Shown here: positions 16,593 to 25,642 of the stretch, one piece after another
How positions within the stretch are numbered: the stretch's first letter is position 1
How the letters are laid out: every line of letters starts with the position of its first letter
Source of the DNA: Halostreptopolyspora alba
GTDB lineage: Bacteria > Actinomycetota > Actinomycetes > Streptosporangiales > Streptosporangiaceae
Length of the DNA stretch: 64,000 bases
Assembly: GCA_003725585.1 (NCBI GenBank)
Contig: RJMB01000024.1
Coordinates: forward strand, 20,942 to 84,941
Direction of reading: 5' to 3'
Notes under the pieces: generated by a model
The model's database searches: none
The model's input: the letters and a program-made list of their open reading frames with translations, nothing else
Told to the model about the DNA's origin: nothing
Position numbers and translations under genes: made by a program

Positions 16593-17879
16593 TCAGACGG
16601 GGCCGGCGATCTTGGCGGCGCCGCCGGCGCTCGACGGTAGGAAGAGGGCGAACGTGGTGGGCTCCGTCTGGATCAGCTCCACCCGTGCGCCCTCCGACTC
16701 GGCGATGTGGCGGGCCAGGGCCAGGCCCAGCCCGGTCCCGTTGTCACCCGACACCTCGCGCTCGAAGATCTTCGTGGCCATGTCTTCGGGGATGCCGTGG
16801 CCCTCGTCGCTGACCTCGATACGGACGGACTGGCCGGCGTCCACGCGGCGCACGGTCACCGCCCCGGCGCCGTGCTTGTAGGCGTTCTCCACCAGGGTGG
16901 CCAGGATCTGCGACAGGTCGGTGGGCACGGTCAGGGCGGTGAGCCCGGTCGCGCCGGCCACCTCCAGTGAGCGCCCCTCCTGCCGGAGTACCGGCTCCCA
17001 CTCGTCGACGCACTGCTGTAGGACGTCGTCGACCGGGACCGGTTCCACCTCGGGGTGCTGGCTCTTGCGGGCCCGGCCGAGCAGGCTCTCCACCGTCTCG
17101 ACCAGCCGTTCGGCCTGGGCGAGCGCCGCCTCGCCCTCCTCGCGCACGACCTCGGGGTTGTTCGCCTCGGCGAGGATCTCCTCGAGGCGCATGGTGAGCG
17201 CGGTCAGGGGGGTGCGCAGCTGGTGGGAGGCGTCGGTGGCGAAGTGCCGTTCGGTGGCGATGAGCCCCGCGATTCGTTCGGCGCTGCGGTCCAGTACCTC
17301 GGCGACCCGGTCGGCTTCGGGGATGCCGTAGCGGTGCCCCCAGGGGGTGGTGACGCCGGAACCCAGGCGTTCCGCGGTCGCCGCGAGGTCGACCAGCGGA
17401 AGCGTGAGCCGGCGGGCCTGCAACATGGCCAGCCCCACGGCCACCGCGATCGCGAGCAGTGACAGCGAGGCGATACCCAACCAGGCGTTGAGGATGCTGT
17501 CCTGTAGTTGCGTGGTGGAGCGCCACACCGAGATCTCGGCCCCGGCGTCGGTGGTGGTCGACGCGGACAGGGTGGAGGGGGCGTCGGGGGAGCGGGGGTC
17601 GATGTCCCAACCACCGGTTCTGATGGGTTCGTCGTCCCCGGGGCGGGTGATCTCGATGTGCCGTCTGGGGTGTGCCGCCGCGAGTTCCCGCGTGGCGACC
17701 TGGCCGTCGCTCTCGAGCTGGGAGTCCACCTCGACACCGAGAAGTTCGACCTCGCGCTGCAACGCGTTGCGATTCTCGCTGTAGATGGACTTGTACGTCA
17801 GCGCCCCCAACGGCAGCCCGAGGAGCATGACCGCGATGACAGTAACCACCAGAGTGGAGAACAGCATCCGCCTGCGCAT
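16593..17879 (-). CDS. Sensor histidine kinase (OmpR-partner type)
   Basis: 428 residues. Two membrane helices (about 5-30 and 140-165) flank an extracellular sensor region of about 110 residues, followed by a HAMP-like linker, the dimerisation helix with 'FATDASHQLRTPLTAL' (phospho-acceptor His), and the ATPase domain with N box 'VENAYKHG', G1 'VSDEGHGIPE' and G2 'NGTGLGLALA'. All key residues are present, so it should be active. Translation starts 62 bp after the response-regulator gene with AAGGGG upstream, so they form a classical operon. The signal is not evident from the sequence. Confidence 0.92.
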   Translation of the reverse strand: MRRRMLFSTLVVTVIAVMLLGLPLGALTYKSIYSENRNALQREVELLGVEVDSQLESDGQVATRELAAAHPRRHIEITRPGDDEPIRTGGWDIDPRSPDAPSTLSASTTTDAGAEISVWRSTTQLQDSILNAWLGIASLSLLAIAVAVGLAMLQARRLTLPLVDLAATAERLGSGVTTPWGHRYGIPEADRVAEVLDRSAERIAGLIATERHFATDASHQLRTPLTALTMRLEEILAEANNPEVVREEGEAALAQAERLVETVESLLGRARKSQHPEVEPVPVDDVLQQCVDEWEPVLRQEGRSLEVAGATGLTALTVPTDLSQILATLVENAYKHGAGAVTVRRVDAGQSVRIEVSDEGHGIPEDMATKIFEREVSGDNGTGLGLALARHIAESEGARVELIQTEPTTFALFLPSSAGGAAKIAGPV

Positions 17880-17941
17880 GTCACCCCTTGATCGCCTAGC
17901 GCCGTGGTATTCCAGTATGGGGTGTGACGCCGCAGGTCAGT

Positions 17942-18610
17942 CTATTCTCGTTCGAATCGGAAGCCGACACCTCGTACTGTCGTGATGTAGGCGGGGTGGG
18001 TGGCGTCGTCGCCGAGTTTGCGTCGCAGCCACGAGATGTGCATGTCCAACGTCTTTGTGGACCCCCACCAGTTGGTGTCCCAAACCTCGCGCATGATCTG
18101 TTCTCGGGTGACCACTTTTCCGGCGTCGCGCACCAGAACGCGCAGCAGGTCGAACTCCTTCGTGGTGAGCTGTAGCTCCCGGTCGCCGATCCAGGCGCGC
18201 CGTGAGTCGTTGTCGATGCGTACGCCGTGCACCACCGGAACCTCGGCCCCGCCGCGGCGGAGCAGGGCACGGACCCGGGCGAGTAGTTCGGCCAGGCGGA
18301 ACGGCTTCGTGACGTAGTCGTCCGCCCCCGTGTCCAGGCCAACGACGGTGTCCACCTCGTCGGCGCGCGCGGTCAGGATCAGGATTGGGGTTCCGTGGCC
18401 TTCGGCCCGGAGTCGCCGAGCGACCTCGAGCCCGTCCATTTCGGGCAACCCCAGGTCGAGGACCATGAGGTCGATATCCCCGGAGCGGCCCCGGTCGAGG
18501 GTTTCCACCCCGCTCACGGTGACATCCACCGAGTAACCCTCGCGACGGAGCGCGCGTGCGAGCGGCTCGGAGATGGAGACATCGTCTTCGGCCAGCAAAA
18601 CGCAGGTCAT
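17942..18610 (-). CDS. OmpR/PhoB-family response regulator
   Basis: 222 residues from ATG 18610. The receiver domain has acidic pocket D9-D10, phospho-acceptor D52 (LMVLDLGLPEMDG) and the conserved KPF after 'DTGADDYVT'. The C-terminal winged helix includes 'LTTKEFDLLRVLVRDAGKVVTREQI' and 'SWLRRKLGDD'. It is the partner of the kinase directly downstream. A longer frame runs to 18832, but a TACTAT box lies exactly 7 nt before ATG 18610 and the receiver fold begins there. Confidence 0.95.
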   Translation of the reverse strand: MTCVLLAEDDVSISEPLARALRREGYSVDVTVSGVETLDRGRSGDIDLMVLDLGLPEMDGLEVARRLRAEGHGTPILILTARADEVDTVVGLDTGADDYVTKPFRLAELLARVRALLRRGGAEVPVVHGVRIDNDSRRAWIGDRELQLTTKEFDLLRVLVRDAGKVVTREQIMREVWDTNWWGSTKTLDMHISWLRRKLGDDATHPAYITTVRGVGFRFERE

Positions 18611-18850
18611 GTATCTGATAGTAAAACGGACCGGTCGGGTTTCCCTATTACGCGCGCCGTGTGGGCGCAGGCTTGTCCGAAAATGCATGCCTCCCAAAAC
18701 GGGAAAAACTTCGCTAAATACGCGCGGTTCCGCGGATTTTGCGATTTTCTGGCGGATTGATTGCGATGAGTTGACCGAATGGGGGAGGTGAGCCGGCCCG
18801 GCGCGCCGACATCGCGGAAACCGGGTTTCCACCGCGAGAGTCCGACTTCC
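18611..18850. other. AT-rich intergenic region upstream of the two-component operon
   Basis: 240 bp between the response-regulator start and the gtrA stop. It is clearly richer in A and T than its surroundings (18690-18780 contains runs such as GGGAAAAACTTCGCTAAATA and GGATTTTGCGATTTTCTGG). No gene is supported. It probably holds the regulatory sites of the two-component operon. Confidence 0.45.
18618..18623 (-). promoter_or_regulatory. -10 box (TACTAT) for the response regulator
   Basis: TACTAT on the minus strand, 7 nt before the ATG at 18610, with no Shine-Dalgarno sequence; indicates a leaderless mRNA. The -35 region is not obvious. Confidence 0.5.
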
Positions 18851-19339
18851 TCAACCGCGTCGCGTCTCCGCTTTCTCCCGGTTCTTCGCGTTCTCCTCGG
18901 GTCCCTCGGCGGCGGGGAAGACCCACCGCCGGTAGGACCAGTAACGGAACAGGGTGCCCAGCCCGACCCCCACGACATTGCCCGCGATGTTGGTGGCGAG
19001 CTGGCCCTCGAACCCCAGAACGTAGACGGCTACCCAGACACACAGCAGCTGGATCAGCATCCCGACGCCGTTCATGATGAAGAACAGCGTGGACTCGCGG
19101 TGCAGGCCGGTTCGCGCCCGCTGGTGGAACGTCCAGTGGCGGTGCCCGAGGAACGCCACTATCACGGAGAGCACGGTGCCCAGCCCCTGCCCGACCAACG
19201 GCGGCGCGTCGAGCACCGCCCAGAAGGCGTTGGTGGCGGCGACCTGTACCACGTAGGCGACGGCACCCACGGACGCGAACCGAGCGAGCTCGTGAATCAG
19301 CCACGCGAAGCGGCGGTAGAGCGCTGTGGCCAGTCGCAC
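18851..19339 (-). CDS. GtrA-family membrane protein
   Basis: 162 residues from GTG 19339. The protein has four membrane helices with the GtrA pattern: 'ELARFASVGAVAYVVQ' at the start, 'LSVIVAFLGHRHWTF' in the middle and 'LFRYWSYRRWVFP' at the end. GtrA proteins help move or use polyprenyl-phosphate-linked sugars during cell-surface polysaccharide modification. The frame is open to 19528, but that part overlaps divergent purK, so a start near 19339 is preferred; GAAGAGGAAGG lies upstream at a long distance, and the exact start is uncertain. Confidence 0.8.
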   Translation of the reverse strand: MRLATALYRRFAWLIHELARFASVGAVAYVVQVAATNAFWAVLDAPPLVGQGLGTVLSVIVAFLGHRHWTFHQRARTGLHRESTLFFIMNGVGMLIQLLCVWVAVYVLGFEGQLATNIAGNVVGVGLGTLFRYWSYRRWVFPAAEGPEENAKNREKAETRRG

Positions 19340-19456
19340 GAGGGGGACGCCTTCCTCTTCCCGGTGGTCACTAGAATTCTTGGGGAGCACCACAGGAGCC
19401 TCGTGGCAGCCTACGCGGTCCCACACACCACGAGCGAACCAACGAGCTGAGGCACA

Positions 19457-20614
19457 GTGAGCGAGCGTAACCGGCCCGTCCCCCGTGTTGGCATGGTCGG
19501 CGGTGGCCAGCTTGCCCGGATGACCCACCAGGCGGCCATCGCCCTGGACGTCGACTTCCGCGTCCTGGCCAGGTCCGCCGGTGACAGCGCCGCCCTGGTC
19601 TGCGGCGACGTGCAGCTGGGCGACGACCGAGGACTGAACGACCTACTGACCTTCGCTAAGTCGTGTGACGTCGTCACCTTCGACCACGAGCACGTGCCCG
19701 AGCCGGTGCTGCGCGAGGTCGAGGAGTCGGGGGCGCGGGTCCGGCCGAGCCGCGACGCGCTGCGCCACGCCCAGGACAAGATCCGCATGCGCACCCGCGC
19801 CTCGGAACTGGGAGCGCCCTGCCCGCGCTGGCGCGCGGTGACCACTGTCGGGCAGGTCGAGTCGTTCGGCGCCGAGGTGGGCTGGCCGGTCGTGCTCAAG
19901 GCCGCCAGCGGGGGTTACGACGGCAGGGGGGTCTGGGTGGCCGACTCCGTGTCGGAGGCGCGCACCGTGTTGGACCGCGCCGCCGCGACCGAGACCCCGA
20001 TGATGGTGGAGGAGCGGGTCCCCTTCCGGCGGGAGCTCGCCGTGCAGGTGGCGCGTTCGCCCTACGGGCAGGTCGCCACATACCCCGTTGTGGAGACCGT
20101 ACAGCGCGATGGCATCTGCCACGAGGTCATCGCACCCGCCCCGGGACTGGACGAGGACCGGGCGACCCGGGCCCAGGAGCTCGCCATCGAGCTCGCGCAC
20201 GCGCTCGACGTCACGGGCGTGCTCGCGGTGGAGCTCTTCGAGACCGACGACGGGGTGGTCCTCAACGAGCTGGCCATGCGCCCGCACAACTCCGGCCACT
20301 GGACCATCGAGGGGGCCCGTACCTCCCAGTTCGAGCAGCACCTGCGCGCCGTCCTCGACCTGCCGCTGGGATCACCGCGCACCACCGCGCCCTTCGTGGT
20401 CATGGCCAACGTGCTCGGCGGGGAGGATTCCGGCGTCTTCGACCGGTACTTTCACGTCATGGCCAAGGACCCCGAACTCAAGACACACTTCTACGGCAAG
20501 CAGGTCCGGCCTGGCCGCAAGATCGGGCACGTCACGGTCCAGGGCGACGACCACCACGCGCTTCTCGAACGCGTCCGCGACGCAGCCGCACACCTCAAGG
20601 GAGCCTCTCAGTGA
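19457..20614 (+). CDS. purK: 5-(carboxyamino)imidazole ribonucleotide synthase
   Basis: 385 residues, ATP-grasp enzyme of purine synthesis. It carboxylates aminoimidazole ribonucleotide with ATP and bicarbonate to N5-CAIR. Visible features are '[17 protein letters not shown]' (nucleotide site), '[17 protein letters not shown]' (ATP-grasp loop), '[16 protein letters not shown]' and '[17 protein letters not shown]' near the active site. The GTG start has GAGG upstream, and the stop overlaps the purE start by 4 bp. Confidence 0.95.
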   Translation: MSERNRPVPRVGMVGGGQLARMTHQAAIALDVDFRVLARSAGDSAALVCGDVQLGDDRGLNDLLTFAKSCDVVTFDHEHVPEPVLREVEESGARVRPSRDALRHAQDKIRMRTRASELGAPCPRWRAVTTVGQVESFGAEVGWPVVLKAASGGYDGRGVWVADSVSEARTVLDRAAATETPMMVEERVPFRRELAVQVARSPYGQVATYPVVETVQRDGICHEVIAPAPGLDEDRATRAQELAIELAHALDVTGVLAVELFETDDGVVLNELAMRPHNSGHWTIEGARTSQFEQHLRAVLDLPLGSPRTTAPFVVMANVLGGEDSGVFDRYFHVMAKDPELKTHFYGKQVRPGRKIGHVTVQGDDHHALLERVRDAAAHLKGASQ

Positions 20615-21147
20615 CCGAGACCGACCCGACCATTGGCATCGTGATGGGCAGTGACTCCGACTGGCCGGTCATGCAGGAGGCCGCCGCGGCGCTGGAGGTG
20701 TTCGACATCGGTTACGAGGCCGACGTCGTCTCCGCGCACCGGATGCCGCAGGACATGATCACCTACGGTTCACAGGCCGCCGACCGTGGGCTGAAGGCGA
20801 TCATCGCCGGTGCCGGTGGGGCGGCGCATCTGCCCGGGATGCTGGCCGCTGTCACCCCGCTGCCGGTGATCGGGGTTCCCGTCCCGTTGCAGCACCTCGA
20901 CGGGATGGACTCGCTACTGTCCATCGTGCAGATGCCCGCCGGGGTTCCCGTCGCGACGGTCGCCGTGGGCGCCGCTCGTAACGCGGGACTACTGGCGGCG
21001 CGCATGCTCGCCATGCACGACCCCGACCTGCGCGAACGGATGGTCGACTTCCAGGAGGACCTGCGGACCCAGGCCCAGGAGAAGGGCGAGCGGCTGCGCC
21101 GCCAGGCACCCCCTCAGAGCCCGGGTATGGGTTTCAGCGTGGGCTGA
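20611..21147 (+). CDS. purE: 5-(carboxyamino)imidazole ribonucleotide mutase
   Basis: 178 residues, class I PurE. It converts N5-CAIR from PurK into CAIR. '[17 protein letters not shown]', 'SAHRMPQDM' (catalytic His), '[15 protein letters not shown]' and '[18 protein letters not shown]' are all present. It overlaps purK (GTGA). The C-terminal 20 residues after '[13 protein letters not shown]' are a divergent tail. A repeat region follows the stop. Confidence 0.96.
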   Translation: MTETDPTIGIVMGSDSDWPVMQEAAAALEVFDIGYEADVVSAHRMPQDMITYGSQAADRGLKAIIAGAGGAAHLPGMLAAVTPLPVIGVPVPLQHLDGMDSLLSIVQMPAGVPVATVAVGAARNAGLLAARMLAMHDPDLRERMVDFQEDLRTQAQEKGERLRRQAPPQSPGMGFSVG

Positions 21148-21575
21148 CCCACCACACCCCAGCGAGAGGCTCCTGCCGGGGCGACCAGACCCGGCCAACC
21201 GCCACCAACCTCCTGACCGGGTATGTCCAGGATCTGTTTCAGCCCGGCCCGGGCGAGCGGCAGCGAGCCCAGGTAACACGGGCCGGGTACCGCCGGGGTT
21301 CTGGAGGGTGCGGAGGTGGGGGAGTGAGGGACGAGCGACCTCACCGGAGGTGCCCGAAGGTTCCCGGCTTCTGGGGTACCCGGCCCGGGCGAGCGGCAGC
21401 GAGCCCAGGTAACACGGGCCGGGTGCCGCCGGGGTTCTGGAGGGTGCGGAGGTGGGGGAGTGAGGGACGAGCGACCTCACCGGAGGTGCCCGAAGGTTCC
21501 CGGCTTCTGGGGTACCCGGCCCGGGCGAGCGGTGGCGAGTCCAGAAAGCACTACAGCGAGCCCAGAAAGCACTAC
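21148..21575. other. Intergenic region between convergent purE and ugd
   Basis: About 430 bp filled mainly by the 136-bp tandem repeat and its truncated third copy; 21148-21245 is unique sequence in this window. The open frames that cross it are low-complexity and repeat with the unit, and I find no support for a gene. Confidence 0.6.
21246..21517. repeat. Tandem repeat, two copies of a 136-bp unit (repeat family A, copy 2)
   Basis: Two units, 21246-21381 and 21382-21517, each beginning GGCCCGGGCGAGCGGCAGCG and ending CTTCTGGGGTACCC. I find a single difference between them (A at 21289, G at 21425). A third, truncated unit runs on to 21578 and includes a 21-bp motif ending CCAGAAAGCACTAC twice. 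The last bases, CCTAG, contain the TAG stop of ugd. The near identity implies recent duplication. Blocks of the unit recur at 3107-3207 and 35872-35959. Confidence 0.9.
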
Positions 21576-22898
21576 CTAGGGGCGCCCGAGCGCCCGATAG
21601 GTCCAGTCGTGGGCGCGCCATGTGGCGGCGTCGAGCGCGTTGCGGCCGTCGACGATGTTGCGGCGCGCCACGAGCTTGGCGAGTTCGGCGGGATCGGCGT
21701 CGCGGAACTCGGCCCATTCGGTGAGCATCAGTACGACGTCGGCGTCCCGGACGGCCTCCAGCATGGAGTGCGCGTAGTTGAGTTCGGGGTGCTCCTCTTT
21801 CGCGCGCTCCAGGGCCTCGGGGTCGTAGACGGTCACGGTCGCGCCCTGTGCGGCGATCGTCGAGGCGACGTCGAGCGCGGGCGAGTCGCGGATGTCATCG
21901 GAGTTGGGTTTGAACGCGGCGCCCAACACTCCCACGGTCCGGCCGTCGAACCCGCCGCCGATGAGTCCCCGCGCGATGTCGACGGTGCGAGCCCGGCGCC
22001 GCTGGTTGATGGCGTCGACCTCGCGTAGGAACGAGAGGGCGGGCTCGACGCCGAGCTCGTCGGCGCGGGCCATGAACGCGCGAATGTCCTTGGGTAGGCA
22101 GCCACCGCCGAATCCGAGCCCGGGGCCGAGGAACTTGCCGCCGATGCGGTCGTCGTAGGAGAGGGCTTCGGCGAGGCGTTTGACGTCGGCCCCGGCGGCT
22201 TCGGACACCTCGGCCATGGCGTTGATGAAGGAGATCTTGGTGGCCAGGAACGCGTTCGCCGAGACCTTGACGAGCTCGGCGGTCTGGATGTCGGTCACCA
22301 GGAACGGGATTCCCTGCTCGATCTGGGACGCCGAGATCTCCCGCATGGCCGCCTCGACGCGCGCGGATTCGGTGCCAATGACGATCCGGTTGGGCCGCAG
22401 GGTGTCCTCGACCCCGAAACCCTCCCGGAGGAACTCCGGGCTCCAGCCGAGTTCGACGCCGGTGCCGACCGGTGCGACGGTGTGGAACCGTCGCGCGACG
22501 CGCGCGGCTGTACCCACGGGAACGGTGGACTTGCCGATGACGACCGCCGGCCGGGTCAGCCGCGGGGCCAGGCTCTCGACCGCGCCATCGACGAAGCTGA
22601 GGTCCGCGGCGTTGGAGTCGGAGCGTTGCGGGGTGCCGACGCAGAGGAAGTGGATGTCGGCGAACTCGGCGACCTCGTCGTAGTCACAGGTGAAGCGCAG
22701 CCGCCCGGCGGCGAGGTTGCGGTTGAGGACCTCCTCCAGCCCGGGCTCGTAGAACGGGACGCGGCCGGCCGAGAGGCTGTCGATCTTGACCCGGTCGACG
22801 TCGAGGCCCAGCACGTCGAAGCCGAGCTCGGCCATGCAGGCGGCGTGCGTGGCACCCAGGTACCCGGTGCCGATAACCGAGATCCGTGCTTGGGCCAA
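21576..22898 (-). CDS. ugd: UDP-glucose 6-dehydrogenase
   Basis: 440 residues, TTG start with AAGGAAGGA upstream. It oxidises UDP-glucose twice with NAD+ to UDP-glucuronate, a precursor for cell-surface polymers. NAD loop 'VIGTGYLGATHAACMAELGF', 'GKSTVPVGT', 'SPEFLREG' and the catalytic Cys in GGGCLPKD (C267) are present, and the length is normal. A neighbouring LCP gene and glycosyltransferases support a role in envelope glycopolymer synthesis. A second, different nucleotide-sugar dehydrogenase lies at 38097-39419. Confidence 0.93.
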   Translation of the reverse strand: MAQARISVIGTGYLGATHAACMAELGFDVLGLDVDRVKIDSLSAGRVPFYEPGLEEVLNRNLAAGRLRFTCDYDEVAEFADIHFLCVGTPQRSDSNAADLSFVDGAVESLAPRLTRPAVVIGKSTVPVGTAARVARRFHTVAPVGTGVELGWSPEFLREGFGVEDTLRPNRIVIGTESARVEAAMREISASQIEQGIPFLVTDIQTAELVKVSANAFLATKISFINAMAEVSEAAGADVKRLAEALSYDDRIGGKFLGPGLGFGGGCLPKDIRAFMARADELGVEPALSFLREVDAINQRRRARTVDIARGLIGGGFDGRTVGVLGAAFKPNSDDIRDSPALDVASTIAAQGATVTVYDPEALERAKEEHPELNYAHSMLEAVRDADVVLMLTEWAEFRDADPAELAKLVARRNIVDGRNALDAATWRAHDWTYRALGRP

Positions 22899-23157
22899 TG
22901 GTTCGTCCTTCCTTGCTTCCCACCGCCGTGCGTGGTCGCCGGCCCGACGGTCCGTTCCGCTCGCGTGTCGCCCCGGCCGGTCCGAACGACACGATTACGA
23001 GAGAGATTGCCGGACTCGCCCACGGCGCAACCTTAACTCGGGGTTGATGCGATCCGACCAAGCGTCGGGGAAAGGTGCGTTTCGTGCGGGTTAGTCGGAA
23101 GTACGGCGACACCCCAGGGGCTCTACACTGCCAAGATTACCCGTGGCCACGGCCGCC

Positions 23158-23736
23158 TCAGCGCGGACGTGGCGGGCCGCCCGAGGGGTCCCGCTGGAAC
23201 GGGGTCGTGGTGCCGGCGGGCTCGCCGTGCTCGGGAGCGCTCGAAGGCGGGTCGTCCGGGGCGGGCGCCGCGGGATAGCGGTCGTGAGGGTGCTGGTCGT
23301 CCGGAACGGGCCGCGGGGGAGGGGCGGCACCGGTCGAACGCCACCGCGACGGCAGCAGTGCCGAGATGAGCAGCAGGGTCCCCAGGGGCAACACAACCGG
23401 AAACGCGGGGCCCAGGGGGTGGAACATCGAGTCGGCGTCGAGCCAACCGGGCATGGCGGTCTCGAAGGACCCCAGGTCCAGCAGCGGCCAGAGGCAGAAC
23501 CCCAGCGGGACGGCTCCCGCGAGCAGCGCCGCCAGCGGTGACAGCCGGGACCCGGCGAGCAGCCCACCGAGAACTCCGATGGCCATGAGCGCGCCAACCC
23601 CGGGCATGGCGAGACCGTCGGTGAAGTCCCCGGACCGCACTCCGCCGCTGACCTCGGCGGCGGCCCACGCCGTGCCGAACCACAGTAGTGGAGCGCAGAG
23701 CAGCCCGGCCAGCAGGCCGAACAGATGGCGGCGCAC
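23158..23736 (-). CDS. Hypothetical membrane protein with proline-rich tail
   Basis: 192 residues from GTG 23736, which has GGAGG 5 nt upstream. About four membrane helices ('LFGLLAGLLCAPLLWFGTAW', 'VGALMAIGVLGGLLAGS', 'LAALLAGAVPLGFCLW', 'FPVVLPLGTLLLISALL') are followed by a hydrophilic C-terminal tail of about 60 residues rich in Pro, Asp and Arg. No family is recognised with confidence; the layout is common among small actinomycete membrane proteins of unknown role. It lies between ugd and an LCP gene on the same strand. Confidence 0.6.
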   Translation of the reverse strand: MRRHLFGLLAGLLCAPLLWFGTAWAAAEVSGGVRSGDFTDGLAMPGVGALMAIGVLGGLLAGSRLSPLAALLAGAVPLGFCLWPLLDLGSFETAMPGWLDADSMFHPLGPAFPVVLPLGTLLLISALLPSRWRSTGAAPPPRPVPDDQHPHDRYPAAPAPDDPPSSAPEHGEPAGTTTPFQRDPSGGPPRPR

Positions 23737-23863
23737 GAATCCTCCAGAGCCCTCGGGTGGTCGTGGTCCTACCACGATTGGCGGGAACCCTAACGCACGC
23801 GCACGCGCGCTCCGGTACCGCCGCACGACTCCGCCCCTCGGAGGAGGGTTTGTTCGGCCCGGT

Positions 23864-25390
23864 TCACCCGCAGACGTTCTCGCGCGCGCTCGAGGCGCTC
23901 ACCTCGCTTCGCGGGCCGTCCCCACCCGAGGGCTCGGGCTCGGAGGGCTCCGGCTCCGGATCGGGCGGGTCGACCCCGGTGAAGTTGAACCCGACCACCA
24001 CCTGCAGCTCCTCACTCAGTGTGCTGTCCTCGCGCACCTCGGAACCGGGAATGCTCTCCGACAGCAGAGAGGCGGACCGCTCCTCGCCCGGCCCGTGCCG
24101 TACCACCGTCGTCGCGACATCCTGGGTGGGCCAGTTACGCGCCCTGGAGGAGGTCTCGAACCCGGCTTCGGAGAACGCGTCGCGGACCTCCTCGCCCTTG
24201 CCGGGGGCGCCGGTGCCGTTGAAGACCTGTAGCCGGATGTCGTTCGGTTGGGGGCGCTCGTCGGCGGGCTCCTCCGCGGAGCTGGCGGTCTCCCGTTCGC
24301 TGACCGGCTGGTCAGCATTGATGTCGGCGAACAGGGCGCGAGCCTCCTCCTCGTTCCACCGGACGGCGACGTCGCCTCGGGGGGTCCAGTAGTCGGTATC
24401 GGCCACTGGGACCTGGGTGAACGTCACGTCATCCAGCCCGATGTCGCTCACCTGGGCGCCGAGCCGGTTGAGGGCCTTGGTGTCGAGGCCCTCGTCCACG
24501 GTCACGGCGCCGAGAGCGGTGTCGAGGAAGGAGGTGAGCTTGGCCGGGTCCGACAGTGTCTCGGTGCTGACCGCCTTGTCCAGGAGCGCGGAGACGACCT
24601 GCTGTTGCCGGTCGATGCGGTCGAGGTCGCCACCTGGGGTCTGGCGCGTGCGGGAGAAGGCGAGCGCGTCCTCCCCGTCGACATGGTGGGTCCCCGCCTC
24701 CATGCTGAGGTGGGCCTTGGGGTCCTCGATCGGCTCGGACAGACACACCTCGATCCCGCCGACCGCGTTGACGACGTCGACGAACCCCGAGAAGTCGATC
24801 TCCGCGTAGTGGTCGATGCGCACGTTCGTGGCCGACTCGACCGTCCGGACGGCGAGCTGCGGGCCGCCGTAGGCGTAGGCGGCGTTGATCTTGTCCTTTC
24901 CGTGCCCCGGTACGTTCACCCAGGAGTCGCGGGGAAGCCCGACGACGTTGACGTGGTCGCGTTCGTTGTTCAGGTGCACCAGCATCATGGTGTCCGAGCG
25001 GCCGGCGGCACCGTCGTTGTCCGAGCCCTCGACACCCTCCCGGCTGTCCGAACCGATCAGCAGGAACGTCAACGCCCCCTTGGGTCCCTCCTCTGGGCGG
25101 TCCCCGTCGAACAACCCCCCGAAGACGTCGAAGCGGTTGATCTTGCCGGAGGCCCATTCGGTGAACGCCCACGAGCCACCGGACGCCAGGAGTACCAGGA
25201 ACGACATCGCCGCGGCGAGCAGCAGCACGGTCCGTTGCCGGCGGACACGCGCGGGAGGGATTCCGGAGATTCCCCGTCCCTCTGTCCGCCCACGGGGGTC
25301 GGGAGGCGTGGGGCCCGAACGGGGCCGCGAGAACTCCGGAGTGTGCCGGCTCACTCTGCTCCCCCTGCCGTCTCCCGTGCGATCGCTCAT
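23864..25390 (-). CDS. LytR-CpsA-Psr (LCP) family protein with LytR C-terminal domain
   Basis: 508 residues: cytosolic N-terminus (1-50), one membrane helix (about 53-76), then the LCP catalytic domain with 'FLLIGSDSREG', 'GRSDTMMLVHLN', 'VGLPRDSWVNVPG', 'DKINAAYAYGGP', 'HYAEIDFSGFVDVVNAVGGIEVC', 'ALAFSRTRQTPGGDLDRIDRQQQ', and a LytR_C domain near 'IRLQVFNGTGAPGKGEEVRDAF'. LCP enzymes move glycopolymers from undecaprenyl-pyrophosphate to peptidoglycan (or arabinogalactan in mycobacteria). The conserved Asp and Arg residues that bind pyrophosphate are present. The gene stands at the edge of the glycopolymer region, opposite a glycosyltransferase. Confidence 0.92.
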   Translation of the reverse strand: MSDRTGDGRGSRVSRHTPEFSRPRSGPTPPDPRGRTEGRGISGIPPARVRRQRTVLLLAAAMSFLVLLASGGSWAFTEWASGKINRFDVFGGLFDGDRPEEGPKGALTFLLIGSDSREGVEGSDNDGAAGRSDTMMLVHLNNERDHVNVVGLPRDSWVNVPGHGKDKINAAYAYGGPQLAVRTVESATNVRIDHYAEIDFSGFVDVVNAVGGIEVCLSEPIEDPKAHLSMEAGTHHVDGEDALAFSRTRQTPGGDLDRIDRQQQVVSALLDKAVSTETLSDPAKLTSFLDTALGAVTVDEGLDTKALNRLGAQVSDIGLDDVTFTQVPVADTDYWTPRGDVAVRWNEEEARALFADINADQPVSERETASSAEEPADERPQPNDIRLQVFNGTGAPGKGEEVRDAFSEAGFETSSRARNWPTQDVATTVVRHGPGEERSASLLSESIPGSEVREDSTLSEELQVVVGFNFTGVDPPDPEPEPSEPEPSGGDGPRSEVSASSARENVCG

Positions 25391-25642
25391 CGGTCACCGC
25401 CCCCGTGACCGCCCCGGTGTCCTTCCCAGACTGGCACCCGATGCCCCGATGGGGCGCGGGTTGGCGTCCTCTCGGCGTGTTGGCGCCCGGTGGCGGGACC
25501 CGTGTGACCACACGCGGTCGGATTCGGGTAGCGGGTGCAGTAGCGTTACCTGGCGAGCGAGCCACGTCGCGGCGCGGGCCGTGCCCGTGTCCACCCTCGG
25601 ACGGTTGGCTCCCGTCAGGCCCGTCGACCCTTGGAAGAGCTG

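Noticed and set aside
21246..21517. Possible CRISPR array or coding repeats
   Set aside because: The 136-bp unit is directly joined with no variable spacers, and the translated frames have no domain; it is a plain tandem duplication.
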